Source: Nematostella vectensis (Eukaryota > Cnidaria > Anthozoa > Actiniaria > Edwardsiidae). Taken from it: a DNA stretch of 60,000 nt. Made by a program: the position numbers and the translations under genes. Below the pieces are notes generated by a model that saw only the letters and a program-made list of their open reading frames with translations, made no database searches and had not been told where the DNA came from. The stretch lies in the NCBI RefSeq assembly GCF_932526225.1, contig NC_064034.1, positions 18,414,927 to 18,474,926 of the forward strand. The letters are read 5' to 3'. Of this stretch, positions 1-11,204 are shown one piece after another (position 1 is the first letter of the stretch; each line of letters begins with the position of its first letter).

Positions 1-552
1 TAGCTCACCAGGTAAGCCAATATTGTTAAGGGCAGCGGAGAAGACAGGAAACTGGCCTTTCACATATAAGTAGGTAGTATTATGATGGGATTAATGGGTA
101 AGATAAGCTTTGTCCAGGTGGGGGACACATTAAACTGATTATTACGTCCACCTAAGAAATACGGACCCACGGTAAGCTAAATTACCAATGATCTGACATA
201 CCTCCAGGGCACAGGAAAGACATGAAACGGCTAGCAGTTGTGACCTTCAGAGAGGAAGGGAAAGGCCCACCCCTAGATCAGCCCCTGAATTTCGCATATT
301 GAATATCGTACTTGAAAGTACCTTCCTTGAAAGGAATATGTGGTATTTACTGAAAAATGAACGGAATACGGATAATTGAAAACAAACACACAAGAGCCAG
401 GAATAGCAAATACTCACTTGGCCAGCTTGAATGTTTTCCGAAATCTTTTCAAGGAATGGGAATATGAACCCCTGAAGATTTTCTTGAACGACGTTATGTG
501 ACACTCTTGTGTATTTATATTATGTAAAGTGCAAAAGTGAAATTTTTTTCAG

Positions 553-3500
553 GAATGCGCTAACTGAAGTATTCACGCGGTCAGATCTGGATGGTGATGG
601 GTACCTAAGCCGCACCGAGTTTGATCTGTTTCAAAGCAGGACTAGCGGAGAACCATGTGATGATGAGGCCTGGGAAGTAATGAGGGGTATGGATTATGCA
701 ATAATTACACACAGTCTCGTACGTATTGAATGGAAAGCCATGAGGGGTATGGATTGATAATTACTTGGTAATTACATGGTATGGTATTCACCATAAAATA
801 CTCACACACACACTTTTTTTCATACAACTTGGATTCACCCAGGCAGACAAGAAAGCGTACAATTTTTCTAAGATACTAAATCTACCAATGAGATAAGCAA
901 ACTGCGGTGACATGACGGAAAAACCTGGAAAACGCGCAATTCCAGATAGAGAGAGAAGACACAATTTTTTTTACAATGGCTATAGGTTCCTTGTATTACT
1001 GACTGAATTTCAAAACAGAAATAACGTGAGGCCGAAGTGCACATAACAAGATTTTGGCTTTTTAATATATTTTTTCCTTGATCATCATCATTGCCCTGTG
1101 TATCAGTTCAGGGACGAAAAGCTCAAATTCCAATGACACTTTAGAAGTCGCATCAATTTAAAAAAAAGTCGTACTTGATATTTTGTTTGCTATAAGTTAC
1201 TAAGTACTCAGAGAAATTCTCCGCCTTATTCGATGTGAAATGGGCTTATTTGAAGCGTCACGTCATGTTTTTCCGTCATGTCCAACTACGGTGAATTTAC
1301 ATCGTTCCTTCAATCAAAAGCTCGAATGATTATACACCACAGTGCCATCACTTCTTGTGCCGTACAAGTCAAGAAAGAAAAGGAAAAAAAATTAGATGTC
1401 ACACTCTTAAACACCCTGCTTTTTTTGAACACAGAAAACTTTGAGATGAACGAAGCTGAGCAAATTACACTTTCCGGCTTCCTTGAGCTGAACCTGATGG
1501 AGGCGAAGGATGCGGATGGTGACCCCGATGACTTGTGGGTAACCATGGAGAGCATGGGCTACAACAAGTCTCTCGAGCTGGACCAGGTCAGGACTTACAG
1601 GACTAACATGTCACAGTTTATTAAAAGAAATTACGGGAACTTGGAAGACTCTTTATGTTTCACTTGGTAATTCACCACATTTTAACCCATTGACTCCTGG
1701 CTTTTTTTTAGCTGAATTTACAAAAAACAGACTGAAAACATCCTATTCTGAGTTTTATACAGCCCGTCAAAGTCAAACACAGCTGCACCTAGTCAGCGGT
1801 ATCCAAGCTTTCCAACAGTGCTTTGCGGTCCCCCCTTTTAATCCCTCGTCGTTGTGCTGAAGCGAGCACAAGTTGATGGTTGCTTGTATTTTTCATCAAA
1901 AATACAGCTATGAGCATATTAGGAGAGTGTCTCAGGACATCATGAAGTCTTTTGAGGCATAATTGAGTGCTTTGCTTGTGGATATTTGCAAGCAAAGGTG
2001 GATTCCTGATGATTTTTTCTTGTTTGGCTTTGCCTGGATGAGAAAATAATTTTCTAATGAATCACCACAGCTCTCCTAAATGCTGTCTTTTCTGAAACCA
2101 AATTGATTCCAAAATTGTTTACACTGCTATTCTGGGTCTGTATGACCTGGAATTTATTTGTTTGGCTTCGGGGTGAAAAGACTTCTAAAAAACCATCTGA
2201 CTTTGGGGAGAGGAGTGTTGACTGGCTCTCCCCTCGTGAATTTTCCCCTGGATCTCCCAGAATGCTTTGCAATACGTAAAGACATTTTTGTGAGTGTACA
2301 ATCCTTCAAGGAGTGGACATTATTTTTTGAGGCCATGGAAATGTACCTGGAGGATCAGAATAAAGGTATCTATTTGTGTCTTGAGCTGTGTTTACTGATC
2401 TCTCTCCCTTGTGTGGTATTTTGAGCGTTTTATTGAGAGGGGTGATTCTGCTTTTCTCTCCTTGTTTGATTTGAGATTTGTCAAAGAACCTGTGCTATTA
2501 TTTGGCTTAAGAGTAGATGCCAACACCTTGGTTGGATGCATATCTGCAAGACCATTTATCCCTTAGACTGATGCCTGAGTATCTTCATCTTGTTGTGTTT
2601 ATTTTGCATTTATGAATTTTTTGGGTTGTGGGTACTTCCCAAAGCCGGTACAGGCCGGTTGAGGGGTCAATGTTTTAAACAATCGATTTTTTTCAACTTG
2701 AAGGGTTTTTTTTTTAAAACCCTTAGCGCAACCCTTACACCAAGTCTCATAATGTTAGTTACCTGCAAGACCAACTCTCAAGAATTTTGGATTTTATTCT
2801 CCTGGAGACCCCATTTATTCTATGAATAATGAGCCACACCTATAAGGGGGTTGGGGGCGTGCTCTCCAAACCCCCGCCCCTCGCATGTCCACCAGCCTCC
2901 TCATAAAAAGTAAATCGTTCCTTGATATCAATGTGCAAAACTGTGAGCCCAACGGGAGGTTTCATTGTCGCCGTAGTAATACCCCGATTGTTTTCCCCAA
3001 AGGCATGTTCTTTCTACCTCGATGTCTTTGTGCGGAACTGTGAACCCAAGCTTACAGTGACAGGCGTTGAGGGAGACTCTGAGGATCTAGAGAAGGCTCT
3101 GATGACGTCAGTCATGAGATCATCAGCCACACATAGGGAGAACGTCAAGGGAATGAGGGACTTGATCTTGTATCGCTACGACAGCAACGTGCGAACTACC
3201 ATCATGATTGAAAACCAGGTAAGTAGCTGCAGATGGCGACTTGCCATCGGTCAGGTTGGGACCTGTAACACACGCCCTCTCTTTTCTCAGCCTACTTGTC
3301 TGCCTTAACCCCTGGCATGTATTATTTCGATTGGTATTGTCTTGTGGTTTCCATTCTACACTCTTGTTTGTGTACCCTATACCTTTTGTGTACCCTATAC
3401 CTTTTGTGTACCCTATACCTTTTGTGTACTCTATACCTTTTGCACGCAAGCACGCAAAGACACTCGAGTGACTAACTAACTATCTGTGCATCTCATACTT

Positions 3501-3938
3501 GCCCATACGACCCACATCCCCGCCTCATCGTTTGAACTCTTTTTGTGCATCAACTTTTCTTTGTTGTGCAGTCGTACACGGACGTGAAAGTGCGGGTTGA
3601 CTGTGGTAAAAGCAAGAACTGCATCAGCCATCGTGACGAGCTTGATTACGTCATCGACATTAAATCGGGAAAAAGACAGGTTCGTTAATACTCAATGATA
3701 CCAAAACCCTACCGTGTATTCCCCATACTAGAAAAAAGTGCCAGATTTAGCTGCAAATGCTGATGTTCTTGTCAATGCCGTATATAATATGTTGTCATTA
3801 TGTCTACATATTTTAAGCGCAGTCTAAATACCGCCTGGCTAATTTTTTTTCCTTACATTTAAGGTTGTACATCACATAGTCCCAAGCGATCCGAAGAAAG
3901 ACTGGAACGTTAGATATGCAGTGACGATAGAGAAATAA
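553..3938 (+). CDS. EFCAB7: EFCAB7-like EF-hand protein, C-terminal five exons (5' partial)
   Basis: Five exons join in phase: 553-686, 1435-1586, 3003-3218, 3572-3679 and 3864-3938 (TAA at 3936-3938), giving about 228 C-terminal residues. The first exon has an EF-hand loop (DLDGDGYLSRTEF). The second reads NFEMNEAEQITLSGFLELN followed by LWVTMESMGYNKSLEL, which I recognise as typical of EFCAB7. The third to fifth form a beta-rich C-terminal domain with no obvious motif. All junctions are GT-AG and keep one frame. EFCAB7 in vertebrates tethers the EVC-EVC2 complex at the ciliary base for Hedgehog signalling (family knowledge); the same role here is inference. The first exon begins in the third base of a codon, so earlier exons must lie outside the window. 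The gene converges on the RasGEF gene, with stop codons about 190 bp apart. Confidence 0.82.
680..757 (+). repeat. Duplicated splice donor of EFCAB7-like exon
   Basis: The junction sequence atgaggggtatggatt at the end of the first EFCAB7-like exon (donor GT at 687-688) occurs again about 60 bp downstream, around 740-755. The second copy is a second potential donor. If the exon ran on to it, the frame would stay open until a TGA at about 755. Confidence 0.55.
687..1434 (+). other. Intron of EFCAB7-like gene
   Basis: GT-AG intron between the first two EFCAB7-like exons. Apart from the donor duplication near its start I see only AT-rich sequence with a short CA run near 803 and no coding signal. 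Confidence 0.6.
1587..3002 (+). other. Large intron of EFCAB7-like gene
   Basis: Intron flanked by CAG|GTCAGG and AAAG|GCATGT. It contains several short open frames on both strands (for example around 2158-2424). None has recognisable protein features or is needed to keep the EFCAB7 reading frame, which joins directly across this intron in phase 0. Confidence 0.6.
3360..3445 (+). repeat. 20-bp tandem repeat in EFCAB7-like intron
   Basis: About four head-to-tail copies of a 20-bp unit (core gtgtaccctataccttttgt) in the intron between 3218 and 3572. Short open frames on both strands here come only from the repeat. Confidence 0.85.
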
Positions 3939-4012
3939 GAAATAGACATTACTGTGGTTTACGTAATGACTGTGTGAAAATACCTACTTTAATCTATTGA
4001 GTCCTTCATGTA

Positions 4013-4049
4013 AATAAAATGGACACGTAGGCCAGTTGTACTAAATAAA
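4013..4049 (+). terminator. Polyadenylation signals of EFCAB7-like gene
   Basis: Two AATAAA hexamers, at 4013-4018 and 4044-4049, lie 75-110 bp after the EFCAB7-like stop codon. This suggests a short 3' UTR that ends close to the stop codon of the convergent RasGEF gene at 4129. Confidence 0.6.
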
Positions 4050-4128
4050 ATATTTCCTTAAACAGTCAATTACTTTTCATGACCCTCTCTGATGTAGTTG
4101 ACAGCTTCGTTTCTGTTTTCAGACGCCT

Positions 4129-6842
4129 CTAGATTGCAAATTTCTCATCCAGTAGCGCTTTCTCTTGTCGCTCAATGTCTGTCCGTGGTGACTCGCGAGT
4201 GTACGAAATCAGGAGATTCTCTTCGGGTGAGTTATAGACGGCGTTAAGAAGGAACGCCCGAATGCTAGGGTGACGCCGAAGGTTATAGCCTTTTGCAGCC
4301 GTTTGATAGCTCTCAAACAGATCACACAACTCTACCTTCAATTTGTTCGAGTCTGTTGCATACAGTACGCTATCCCCACGGGAACAGTCGGCTTCTTTAA
4401 GTGGAATCGTTAGACAGCTTTCCAACAAGGCCTTTGTCTCGTCTAGCTCGGGATCAGAGAATGGGTCGGCTTCAGATACAGAGGGCGTCTTCTCTTGAGT
4501 GTAATCTAGTGCTTTTCCGTCAGGGTCTGTTAAAGACGAGGTTTGAATAGGGGTCTTATCTGTCAGTTCATTGCCAGAGAAGGAACGTTTATTCTCCACC
4601 ATCGCTCCTACTTCAATACCTCCTGTTTCCCTATCTTCTTTATCATCCTCACTTACATCAATCTCTGCCGAATTAATATCAGGGGTGGGGCATTCTATTT
4701 GCTTCTCTGTTTGCCTCTTCTTCCCGCGATTATTGGATTCCATAAGTGGCTGTGTGTCGAAGCACCTTCTGATGTATGTCATCTGTCCCAGTATATCGCC
4801 AAGGAAATGCACAGAGCTGGAAGAAGGATTCTGACAAGCTCGCCGGTGACGGTAGAATATCGCGATGTCATCAGCAGATGTGGTTATGATTGAAAGATGT
4901 CGAAGAGTTCTATAGAAAGAAAGTACTGTCACTGGAAAAATATGACTGTGAAGGAAAAATGATACAAAACAGAGCGGTGTTAGATGATTTTTCAATTTTT
5001 TAAATCATATACATGATCAGAGTGCTCTTGCAATCTCGACGTAGTTGTTGCAGTTGGTGCGTAATCATTGTTTATATCATTTTTGTTGTTGACATGAAAT
5101 CACCTCTTATGCTTTTCCGGAACTTTTTTCCAGGTCTTTGTCAGCCTAGTGATGGCAACGTATCTTAGTCCAGACATCAAAGCTTTGGCGGAGTTAAAAT
5201 TATTAAAATCCACGCACTCATCAGCCATCTGGTGGGAAATAAATGACATCGGTTACATTGCTATACTATAGCTTTGCTTGTCTTGCCACACGACTGACAA
5301 GACCCCCCCCCCCCCCATTTGACCCCCTCCACAGCAAATCTGACCTGAGGGGACTAATGATTAAATGTCACACAAATAAGGGCCGGGCCTCTTGGCAAAG
5401 ATATATAACACCAATAGTAATAATGCTCATTATGTCACTTGTAGCAATAGGAGAAGAAAAAAATACCCTAATCCCTGCACGATGGGTAAAGCCATTACCC
5501 CTCTGAGGCAATTGAAAACCCACAGCAAACGTTCATGGGGTTGTTCAAATGACATATGCATTACCACGTTCTCTAATACGCTCCGTTCTCTAATGCGCTC
5601 CCGGCTTTTCCGGGAGCTTTTCTGGGTCGCTTGTGGAGATATCATGTTTCGCAGGCTAACCCCCAAGGTACTGATTAGATGAAGACACTCGCAAAATGCC
5701 GTGATTCACCACCACTATTCATCCATCATTGGAGTTTCTGGGCTCGTGCATCTACTTGGATGATTCAGAACATGTCACGTGCAAAATCATGTGTAAAGAC
5801 AAACATTTCAATGCACGGAGGGTTCCGAATAGGTGTACCTACGTTTTTATCTTTTTACTTTTACCTAACCCTCACGATTAGAGGATTATTGGCTGGGGGA
5901 TCAGCATTTGGATGCTTGGAAATTACTGAGCACGTGTACCTTACCTGCCGATCACGCGTAAGGACCAGTTTTTCAATGCTTGGAAAACAATGAGCACGTG
6001 TACCTTACCTGGATGACTCGGGAGATATCACGTGCCGATCACGTGTAAGGACCAGTTTTTCGATGCTTGGAAATCACTGAGCACGTGTACCTTACCTGGA
6101 TGGCTCGGGAAATATCACGTGCCGATCACGTGTAAGGACCAGTTTTTCAATGCTTGGAAATCACTGAGAACGTGTACCTTACCTGGATGACTCGGGAGAT
6201 AACATATGCGCGATCACGTGATCGTTCTTTTACCAGCACCTCTGTAGCTGTGATGGCGGCGATACTGTTATAAAAGTCGATCATTTGAACAACGTGTGGT
6301 GATTTCACCTGTGAAAATAGACGTTAGAGCACTCCAGATAGATGATAAATAAATGATTGGACATGAATAACAAATAAAGAATTTGACATAAAAGCATGGA
6401 CTCCCGCTTCCCCTGTTGTGCCTATGAGATAGTATTTTTTGCGTTCGGAATACGGTAATTTGAAGGGAATACAAATGGGAATCTATGCACAAGAAGTGAC
6501 GAAAAATCTTACTTTATCGATCGACATCAAAGCTCCACCCGTCACCTCCTCATAACCAATAGCAGACAACATCTCGCTGTCAATCATGGTTATCTCCTCG
6601 GCCATTGCCCTTGGGGCAATATCCGCAAGGTGAAAGGGCACGTTATTTCGCCCGTCCGCGCTTATTGTTGGTACTACTTGACATAGTTTGTCTTTCGGTT
6701 TGAGCCTACGCACTGTTCTTCGGTAGAGACTTGTTTGTTGAGCGCTGCCCTCTCGTCTCAATTTACTATAGGGGTACTTTGGTTCCGCTTTTCCCGCCTT
6801 TAGAAGGCTTATAAGCTCATGGATCACGTGGGATCTTGCCAT
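4129..6842 (-). CDS. RasGEF (CDC25-homology) domain protein, four exons
   Basis: Minus-strand exons: 6842-6513, 6308-6183, 5228-5104 and 4909-4129. They total 1,362 nt, an unbroken frame of 453 aa, and all junctions are GT-AG. Order of features: a basic N-terminus (residues 1-65); the start of a RasGEF catalytic domain (LADIAPRAMAEEITMIDSEM); VVQMIDFYNSIAAITATEV in exon 2; the highly typical ADECVDFNNFNSAKALMSGL with RLTKTWKKVPEKH in exon 3; HFLGDILGQMTYI in exon 4; and a C-terminal helix region (PSIRAFLLNAVYNSPEENLL). The family loads GTP on Ras/Rap/Ral GTPases; which GTPase is unknown. No RasGEF-N, PH or Ras-binding domain is visible, so further 5' exons are possible. About 128 acidic, Ser/Thr-rich residues interrupt the domain where most members have a short loop. 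I cannot assign an orthologue. Confidence 0.85.
5229..5930. other. RasGEF intron 2 remainder
   Basis: Between exon 3 and the repeat array, this stretch has a poly-C run at about 5301-5317 and short non-conserved open frames. I see no further exon; the 126-nt exon 2 joins exon 3 in phase without one. Confidence 0.5.
5925..6182 (-). repeat. About 87-bp tandem repeat copied from RasGEF exon 2 donor
   Basis: The end of RasGEF exon 2 with its donor (plus-strand text ttacctggatgactcggga, donor at 6181-6182) is repeated downstream in the intron. Copies of taccttacctgg start at 6175 (genuine), 6088, 6001 and, shortened, 5937. Spacing is 87, 87 and about 64 bp. Every copy keeps a potential minus-strand donor. 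The units also carry several CACGTG palindromes. Confidence 0.8.
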
Positions 6843-7449
6843 TATGAGTTTGGGCTTGTGGGGTTTTTTTTCTATTTATTGGAAGAAAGTGAAATTTAAA
6901 TCTATTGTACTACATTAGATTTAACTTACAATCGATTTAACTTTAAATAGTGACCATTTAGTAAAATATACTTTTATAAAAAGCGAAAAATCATGGTAAG
7001 CTGTCTTTTAACTCATTCGTGGTTCTGTAAGTACTGTAAGTACAATTCAATTTCAAGTAATTTGGAGCCCGTGACTGGTCATTTTATCTTGCTAATAACT
7101 AAATTGTGTTTCGTTTACTATTCACTACGATATAAAGAGGGGGGATAGTACTTTAAAACGGAGTTTAGTTGTCGATTTGCTAATCACATCTTTCATTCAC
7201 GAAGCCGGTGATATCGGACTGTCGTGCTTGCTTGAGAAAAGAAGAAACTAAACCTAAATCATTTGTCTCTAGAAAAAAAAACATCACCTTACCTTACAAA
7301 TCCCTGTTTGATCAATTAGTACATGATAGATTCAATAGTTGAGTTGTAAAGAATGCTCTGTTTTCTGTACGCTTTGCTGACCCACTTCGGGTCGGACTCA
7401 GACCCCAACGGAACTTTTGAGGTCTTATCGAGAAGCTGACCGCGCGTCT
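6843..7449. other. Intergenic region between divergent genes
   Basis: Region between the start of the RasGEF gene (minus) and the unknown gene at 7771 (plus), probably holding both promoters. An atataaag sequence near 7130 is a possible TATA box for rightward transcription. The first 300 bp are AT-rich. No convincing coding sequence. Confidence 0.4.
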
Positions 7450-7471
7450 ACGTATGCAAAACGACTGCGCA
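7450..7471. repeat. 22-bp inverted repeat, left copy (matches 12256-12277)
   Basis: This 22-bp sequence (core tatgcaaaacgactgcgc) occurs as an exact reverse complement at 12256-12277. It combines an ATGCAAA octamer-like core with a TGCGCATGC NRF-1-like core. A looser match extends a further 10-15 bp on the outer side. The two copies lie outside the unknown gene and the decayed domain region. Confidence 0.8.
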
Positions 7472-7770
7472 TGCTCAGATCTTTGACATGTGGCGCGCGC
7501 GAGCAATTTCGGCGGGAAAGTGTTTTCAAAAGAAAACAAATAGGTTTATCCCGTTTACGAGGCAACTTTGGCGGAAGTACTGACAACAAATCGCTGGGAT
7601 AAGAAAATTACTGCACGGATAAAGTTTACACTTACTGAAAAGAAAGATTATAATATTACCTGGATTTTTTTAGTTTACCTTTTAATATCTTTATTTACCA
7701 AAAAAGTTGTTAAATTTGAAAGTCACTCGACGTGGGTACGTCGTTCGCGGGATGGCTGTGGGGTTTGTTT

Positions 7771-8559
7771 ATGTTGTTGCTTGCTCGGGAAAACCCACAG
7801 AAGATGTTAAATCTTGCGAAAAAGGAGGAAAAACGAGAAAAGAAAAGGAGCAATGCTCGGATGCATCGTCACTTCGACGTGAAGGCCGTGAAACATCGAG
7901 AGCAGCTGATATACCGGAAGATTCGTGGCTTTGTTTACACCACAGAAATGAAGTCACACGCGAAGGCAAACGTCGCTCTTGTCCTTCGTTCTGATCGACA
8001 CGGTGACACGGGACACGGTGGTGGTCTCGCTAAAAGTAAAATCCCTACAAGGCTTTATGTGGTTTTTGATGATGTAGGACGCAGGATCTCCGGTTATAAG
8101 CCGGGAACCAACTGGTGCAATTTATGCAGGAGGAAGGGAGACGAAAACTTCCGTGACCACGAATTGTATCACTCGAAAGCTTATATCAAAATAAAGGTAA
8201 TTATCAAGATTCTTCAATCACCCAAGGGTAGAGTGAGGGATGGGGGTGGGGATTGGCAGGACACGAAGCAAATGATGCCACACCCCCTCCCCTTTGCATT
8301 GATCTGTCATTTCTCCTTTTTGAGTCCATTGAGGAAACAATCTGTAAAGTAACAAAAGGAAAGATTTACATTGTACAATTGTCTTTATCCTCCCCCTCCC
8401 CCTCCCCCAAACTTTTTTTGATATAATTATTTTTATCATCAGATGAGACATTTGACGAACAAGTATGATGCTGACTCAGCACCACTCTTTGACCCAGCAA
8501 CCATGGGACTTTGCCGAAAAGAATGCCCCAGGGCTATATTCAACAATTCTAAACCATGA
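7771..8559 (+). CDS. Unknown two-exon gene with possible C2H2-like finger
   Basis: Open frame from an ATG at 7771 (or 7804) to a good donor at 8196/8197. It can join in phase 0 to an exon at 8443-8559 that ends in TGA, giving about 180 aa. The N-terminal part is strongly basic (KKEEKREKKRSNARMHRHFD). A spaced Cys/His set, CNLC with DHELYH (C-x2-C-x10-H-x3-H), could bind zinc, and CRKEC follows near the C-terminus. The middle (TRLYVVFDDVGRRISGYKPG) looks like folded protein. I do not recognise the family. It may be a host gene or the first part of the decayed gene downstream, which lies on the same strand. Confidence 0.45.
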
Positions 8560-9326
8560 CCAGATGCAAGCATTCAGCCCTCCAAGAGCAGCGCACTATT
8601 ACTCTGTTACACACGTTGGCTAACTTTAGGTATGTTATACAGTTAGTGATTCCATGACCGAAAATACCAGTAATATTCCATTACAGTATGGCATTAAATG
8701 TACTCTCTAAGCAAATGAATTTGAGGGCAGTGTTAGTATTCATTTTATTTAAATGTCTAGCATATTCTTGTTTTCAGGTCTCATTAGGATAACCACTGCA
8801 TGGTGTTCCTCCACCAATAGACCAGAAAACACCAACCTATCAGTGGCCACACACATGGCATCATCCATGCTAAACATTCAAGCTGTTTCAATCCCAAGGG
8901 ACCAACAACACATTCACAGGATTCCCAGAGTAAACATTGATGGAGATGAAAAATTGTGTCGTGGTACTCATCCTCGAGTATATCAACAATCTATTGCTGA
9001 AGGGGCAAATGAAGCAACATAAGTCATTCTTGGGTTCTCTTCCTGGTCCATGCCTTAATCTTAAAGCTCATTCTATTCAACAACAGATAAAGGATTTTAG
9101 GTGGGCATGTTTTTTTCTACTGTGATAAACACTATATCACCAATACAGTACTATGCTCCACCCCTGAATCTGTCGAAAGCTACTGTATGTTAATAATAGA
9201 GTTAGGAAAAGTTCATTAAATAGAGTTTGGGGAAGTCTTTAAACACAGATTACATAAAGTCAGCAGAAGTCAGCTAGGAGCAGTTGATTCCAACTTTGAC
9301 TCAAACTTTGTCTTGTCCACAGGGTA
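8560..9326. other. Stretch between unknown gene and decayed domain region
   Basis: AT-rich plus-strand sequence with short open frames (for example around 8753-9022) on the same strand as the decayed gene downstream. It may be a degraded upstream part of that gene. No recognisable domain. Confidence 0.35.
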
Positions 9327-10060
9327 TATTCAGGATTAGCTCAAGATGAACTACACAAACTGGACACATGTAAGCTGGTTGATGAGTTTGAGGCAAACCT
9401 CAAGAGTATGGAGGACTACTGAAAGGCAATCAACCACACATTTACCAGCTGCAATATGCTTAATAGCTTTACAAGCAAACACATCTTACCAATGCCAGGG
9501 GACTGGCCTACATGGTTTTATTCAAAAAAGATAACTGCCCAATCACAAGTTGCAACTTACAATTCAATAATACCAGAGCAAGGGGCTTTCCATGTGGGCT
9601 TGAACATCAGAGAGGATGTAATCATCTTTATTTATCATTTTTTTTCTTCAACAACATTTACAAGCAAGTATTTGGCTCAGAACTTCCTCTCAAACCCAAG
9701 CCCTTCAGATCTAACTTTGTTATTACTGCAACAATGTGTGCATGGCTTTTGATACGATCTAAAGTAATGGCCAAATTTGCCTTGTGCAAAGAATTGGAAT
9801 ATGTCTTCATGCTAAACCCTCTGGAGGAAGTCCTACCTCTTACATTTTATCAGTATGATTGCATCTTCCTGTCTGGCAATCTTAACAGCTATGTCGACAC
9901 TATGACTAGATTGGCAATTATATTTATAATATGGGAAATACACCACTATGACAGGTCGACTCTATCCATGCTAAGTGATCTAGAGCACCACCGCATTAAT
10001 TTTCCACAGTATTTTGAGTTCAAGAGGAAGTGGCTCTCATTAATTAGAAAGAAAAGTTGA
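9327..10060 (+). pseudogene. Decayed domain resembling a repetitive cnidarian protein family
   Basis: Conceptual translation runs through two overlapping frames (9456-9752 and 9512-10060) and an in-frame stop near 9419. Recognisable blocks are LPMPGDWPTWFYSKK, then FHVGLNIREDV, then SELPLKPKPFRSNFVITAT, then FALCKELEYVFMLNPLEE, then IFIIWEIHHYDRSTLSML. This order resembles, from memory, a large family of uncharacterised proteins in cnidarians, sponges and some fungi (possibly DUF6589-like). The frameshifts and stop show this copy is not functional as a single protein. It continues into the RING-like and protease-like blocks on the same strand. Confidence 0.45.
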
Positions 10061-10739
10061 GATATGGCACCCCTTGTTAAGAAACAACATAAGCCCACAC
10101 TTCAAAGCTACACAGATTAGAGATGTTGCTCTGTCACTGGCTTCATCTACAACAACAAATCAGTTTTATGATGCTTTTGTTAGACCGTGCTCGAGAGGAG
10201 AGTCTCACAAGAATTTTGGACAAGTGGTTGGATAATTTGCTGAGGAACTATTGCAGATGTTTAAGAAAGCTGCCCAAAACCTTGGTAAATCAAAACAGGC
10301 AAGTTCACAAAATGTCACGATAGCAAATGCCATAGAAAACTAAACCATAAGTCAATTGTGCCTGAAAATGCCCCCTCCCCCTCCCCCTCCCCTCTTAAGA
10401 ATTAGGAGGGAATAGGAGGACTCTACGAGGTTTGGTCAAATTAGGTCATTTAGACTAAAGATACCAAAAATATTTCCCCTCCTCTCTCAGCTTTGATTTG
10501 ATGTAACAAGATCTAATTGTCCGTCTTTTTTTCTGTATTTCACAATATTTTGTTCCCACTTTGAGAAACATCTGGAGCAGGGGAGGTCAAAAAAAGTTTT
10601 GCCGTTACAGTAGAGGGGTCATTATAAAAAAACTATGGTGAACTTGCTCTGAGAACCAACCACCCAAGGTCATAAATCTTGAACATTCCCTATTCTAACA
10701 GCTTATCCATAACTGTTGGAGTTTGTAGGACACCCCTTT

Positions 10740-11155
10740 ATCTAATGAGCATTAAACATTTTCTTTTAACAGCCAAAGCTGGAAAACCGAAAGAGCAACC
10801 ACAATTCCACCTAACCACATTTAATAAAGAAATTAACTCCAAAGCACTCCCATTATCATACAAGGACTTAAACAATCCTCTTCCTCATGTTTTCCAGACC
10901 CAAATAACTGTTGTGATAATCAAAACTGCACAGTAAATAGAAGTGATACTGAAATTTTAAGACTAACATGTAGTCACACCTTCCATGATATCAGTTTACA
11001 AACAAACAACCAGCTATGTCCATTCTGCACCACCTTCATCCTAGAGAAAGTGAAGACACTTTCCGATGCCTTAAATAAGAGTATTATCAGCCCAACGAAA
11101 ATGACAGATCCAGCCAGTATATCAGATCAGTCCAATACACCAGACATTGTCGATT
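10740..11155 (+). pseudogene. RING-H2-like zinc finger remnant
   Basis: A frame beginning near 10896 reads PDPNNCCDNQNCTV, then LRLTCSHTFHDI, then NNQLCPFCTTFILEKVK. The spaced Cys/His pairs (C-x3-C, C-x-H-x2-H, N-x3-C-x2-C) look like a RING-H2 type finger that binds two zinc ions, typical of ubiquitin E3 ligases. The sequence just upstream (about 10770-10895) is open in another frame, so a frameshift separates them. The RING reading is from cysteine spacing only. Confidence 0.45.
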
Positions 11156-11204
11156 AAATTAATGCTTCCTCAAGTAAACCTGCAGAATATTATATTCAGA
11201 TGAG

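Noticed and set aside
1-13. Possible exon end with strong donor (ccag|gtaagc) at the left edge
   Set aside because: In the phase required by the next EFCAB7-like exon, positions 1-3 read TAG, so it cannot be the preceding coding exon as seen.
2158-2424. 88-aa open frame inside an EFCAB7-like intron
   Set aside because: No family features, and neighbouring exons join in phase without it.
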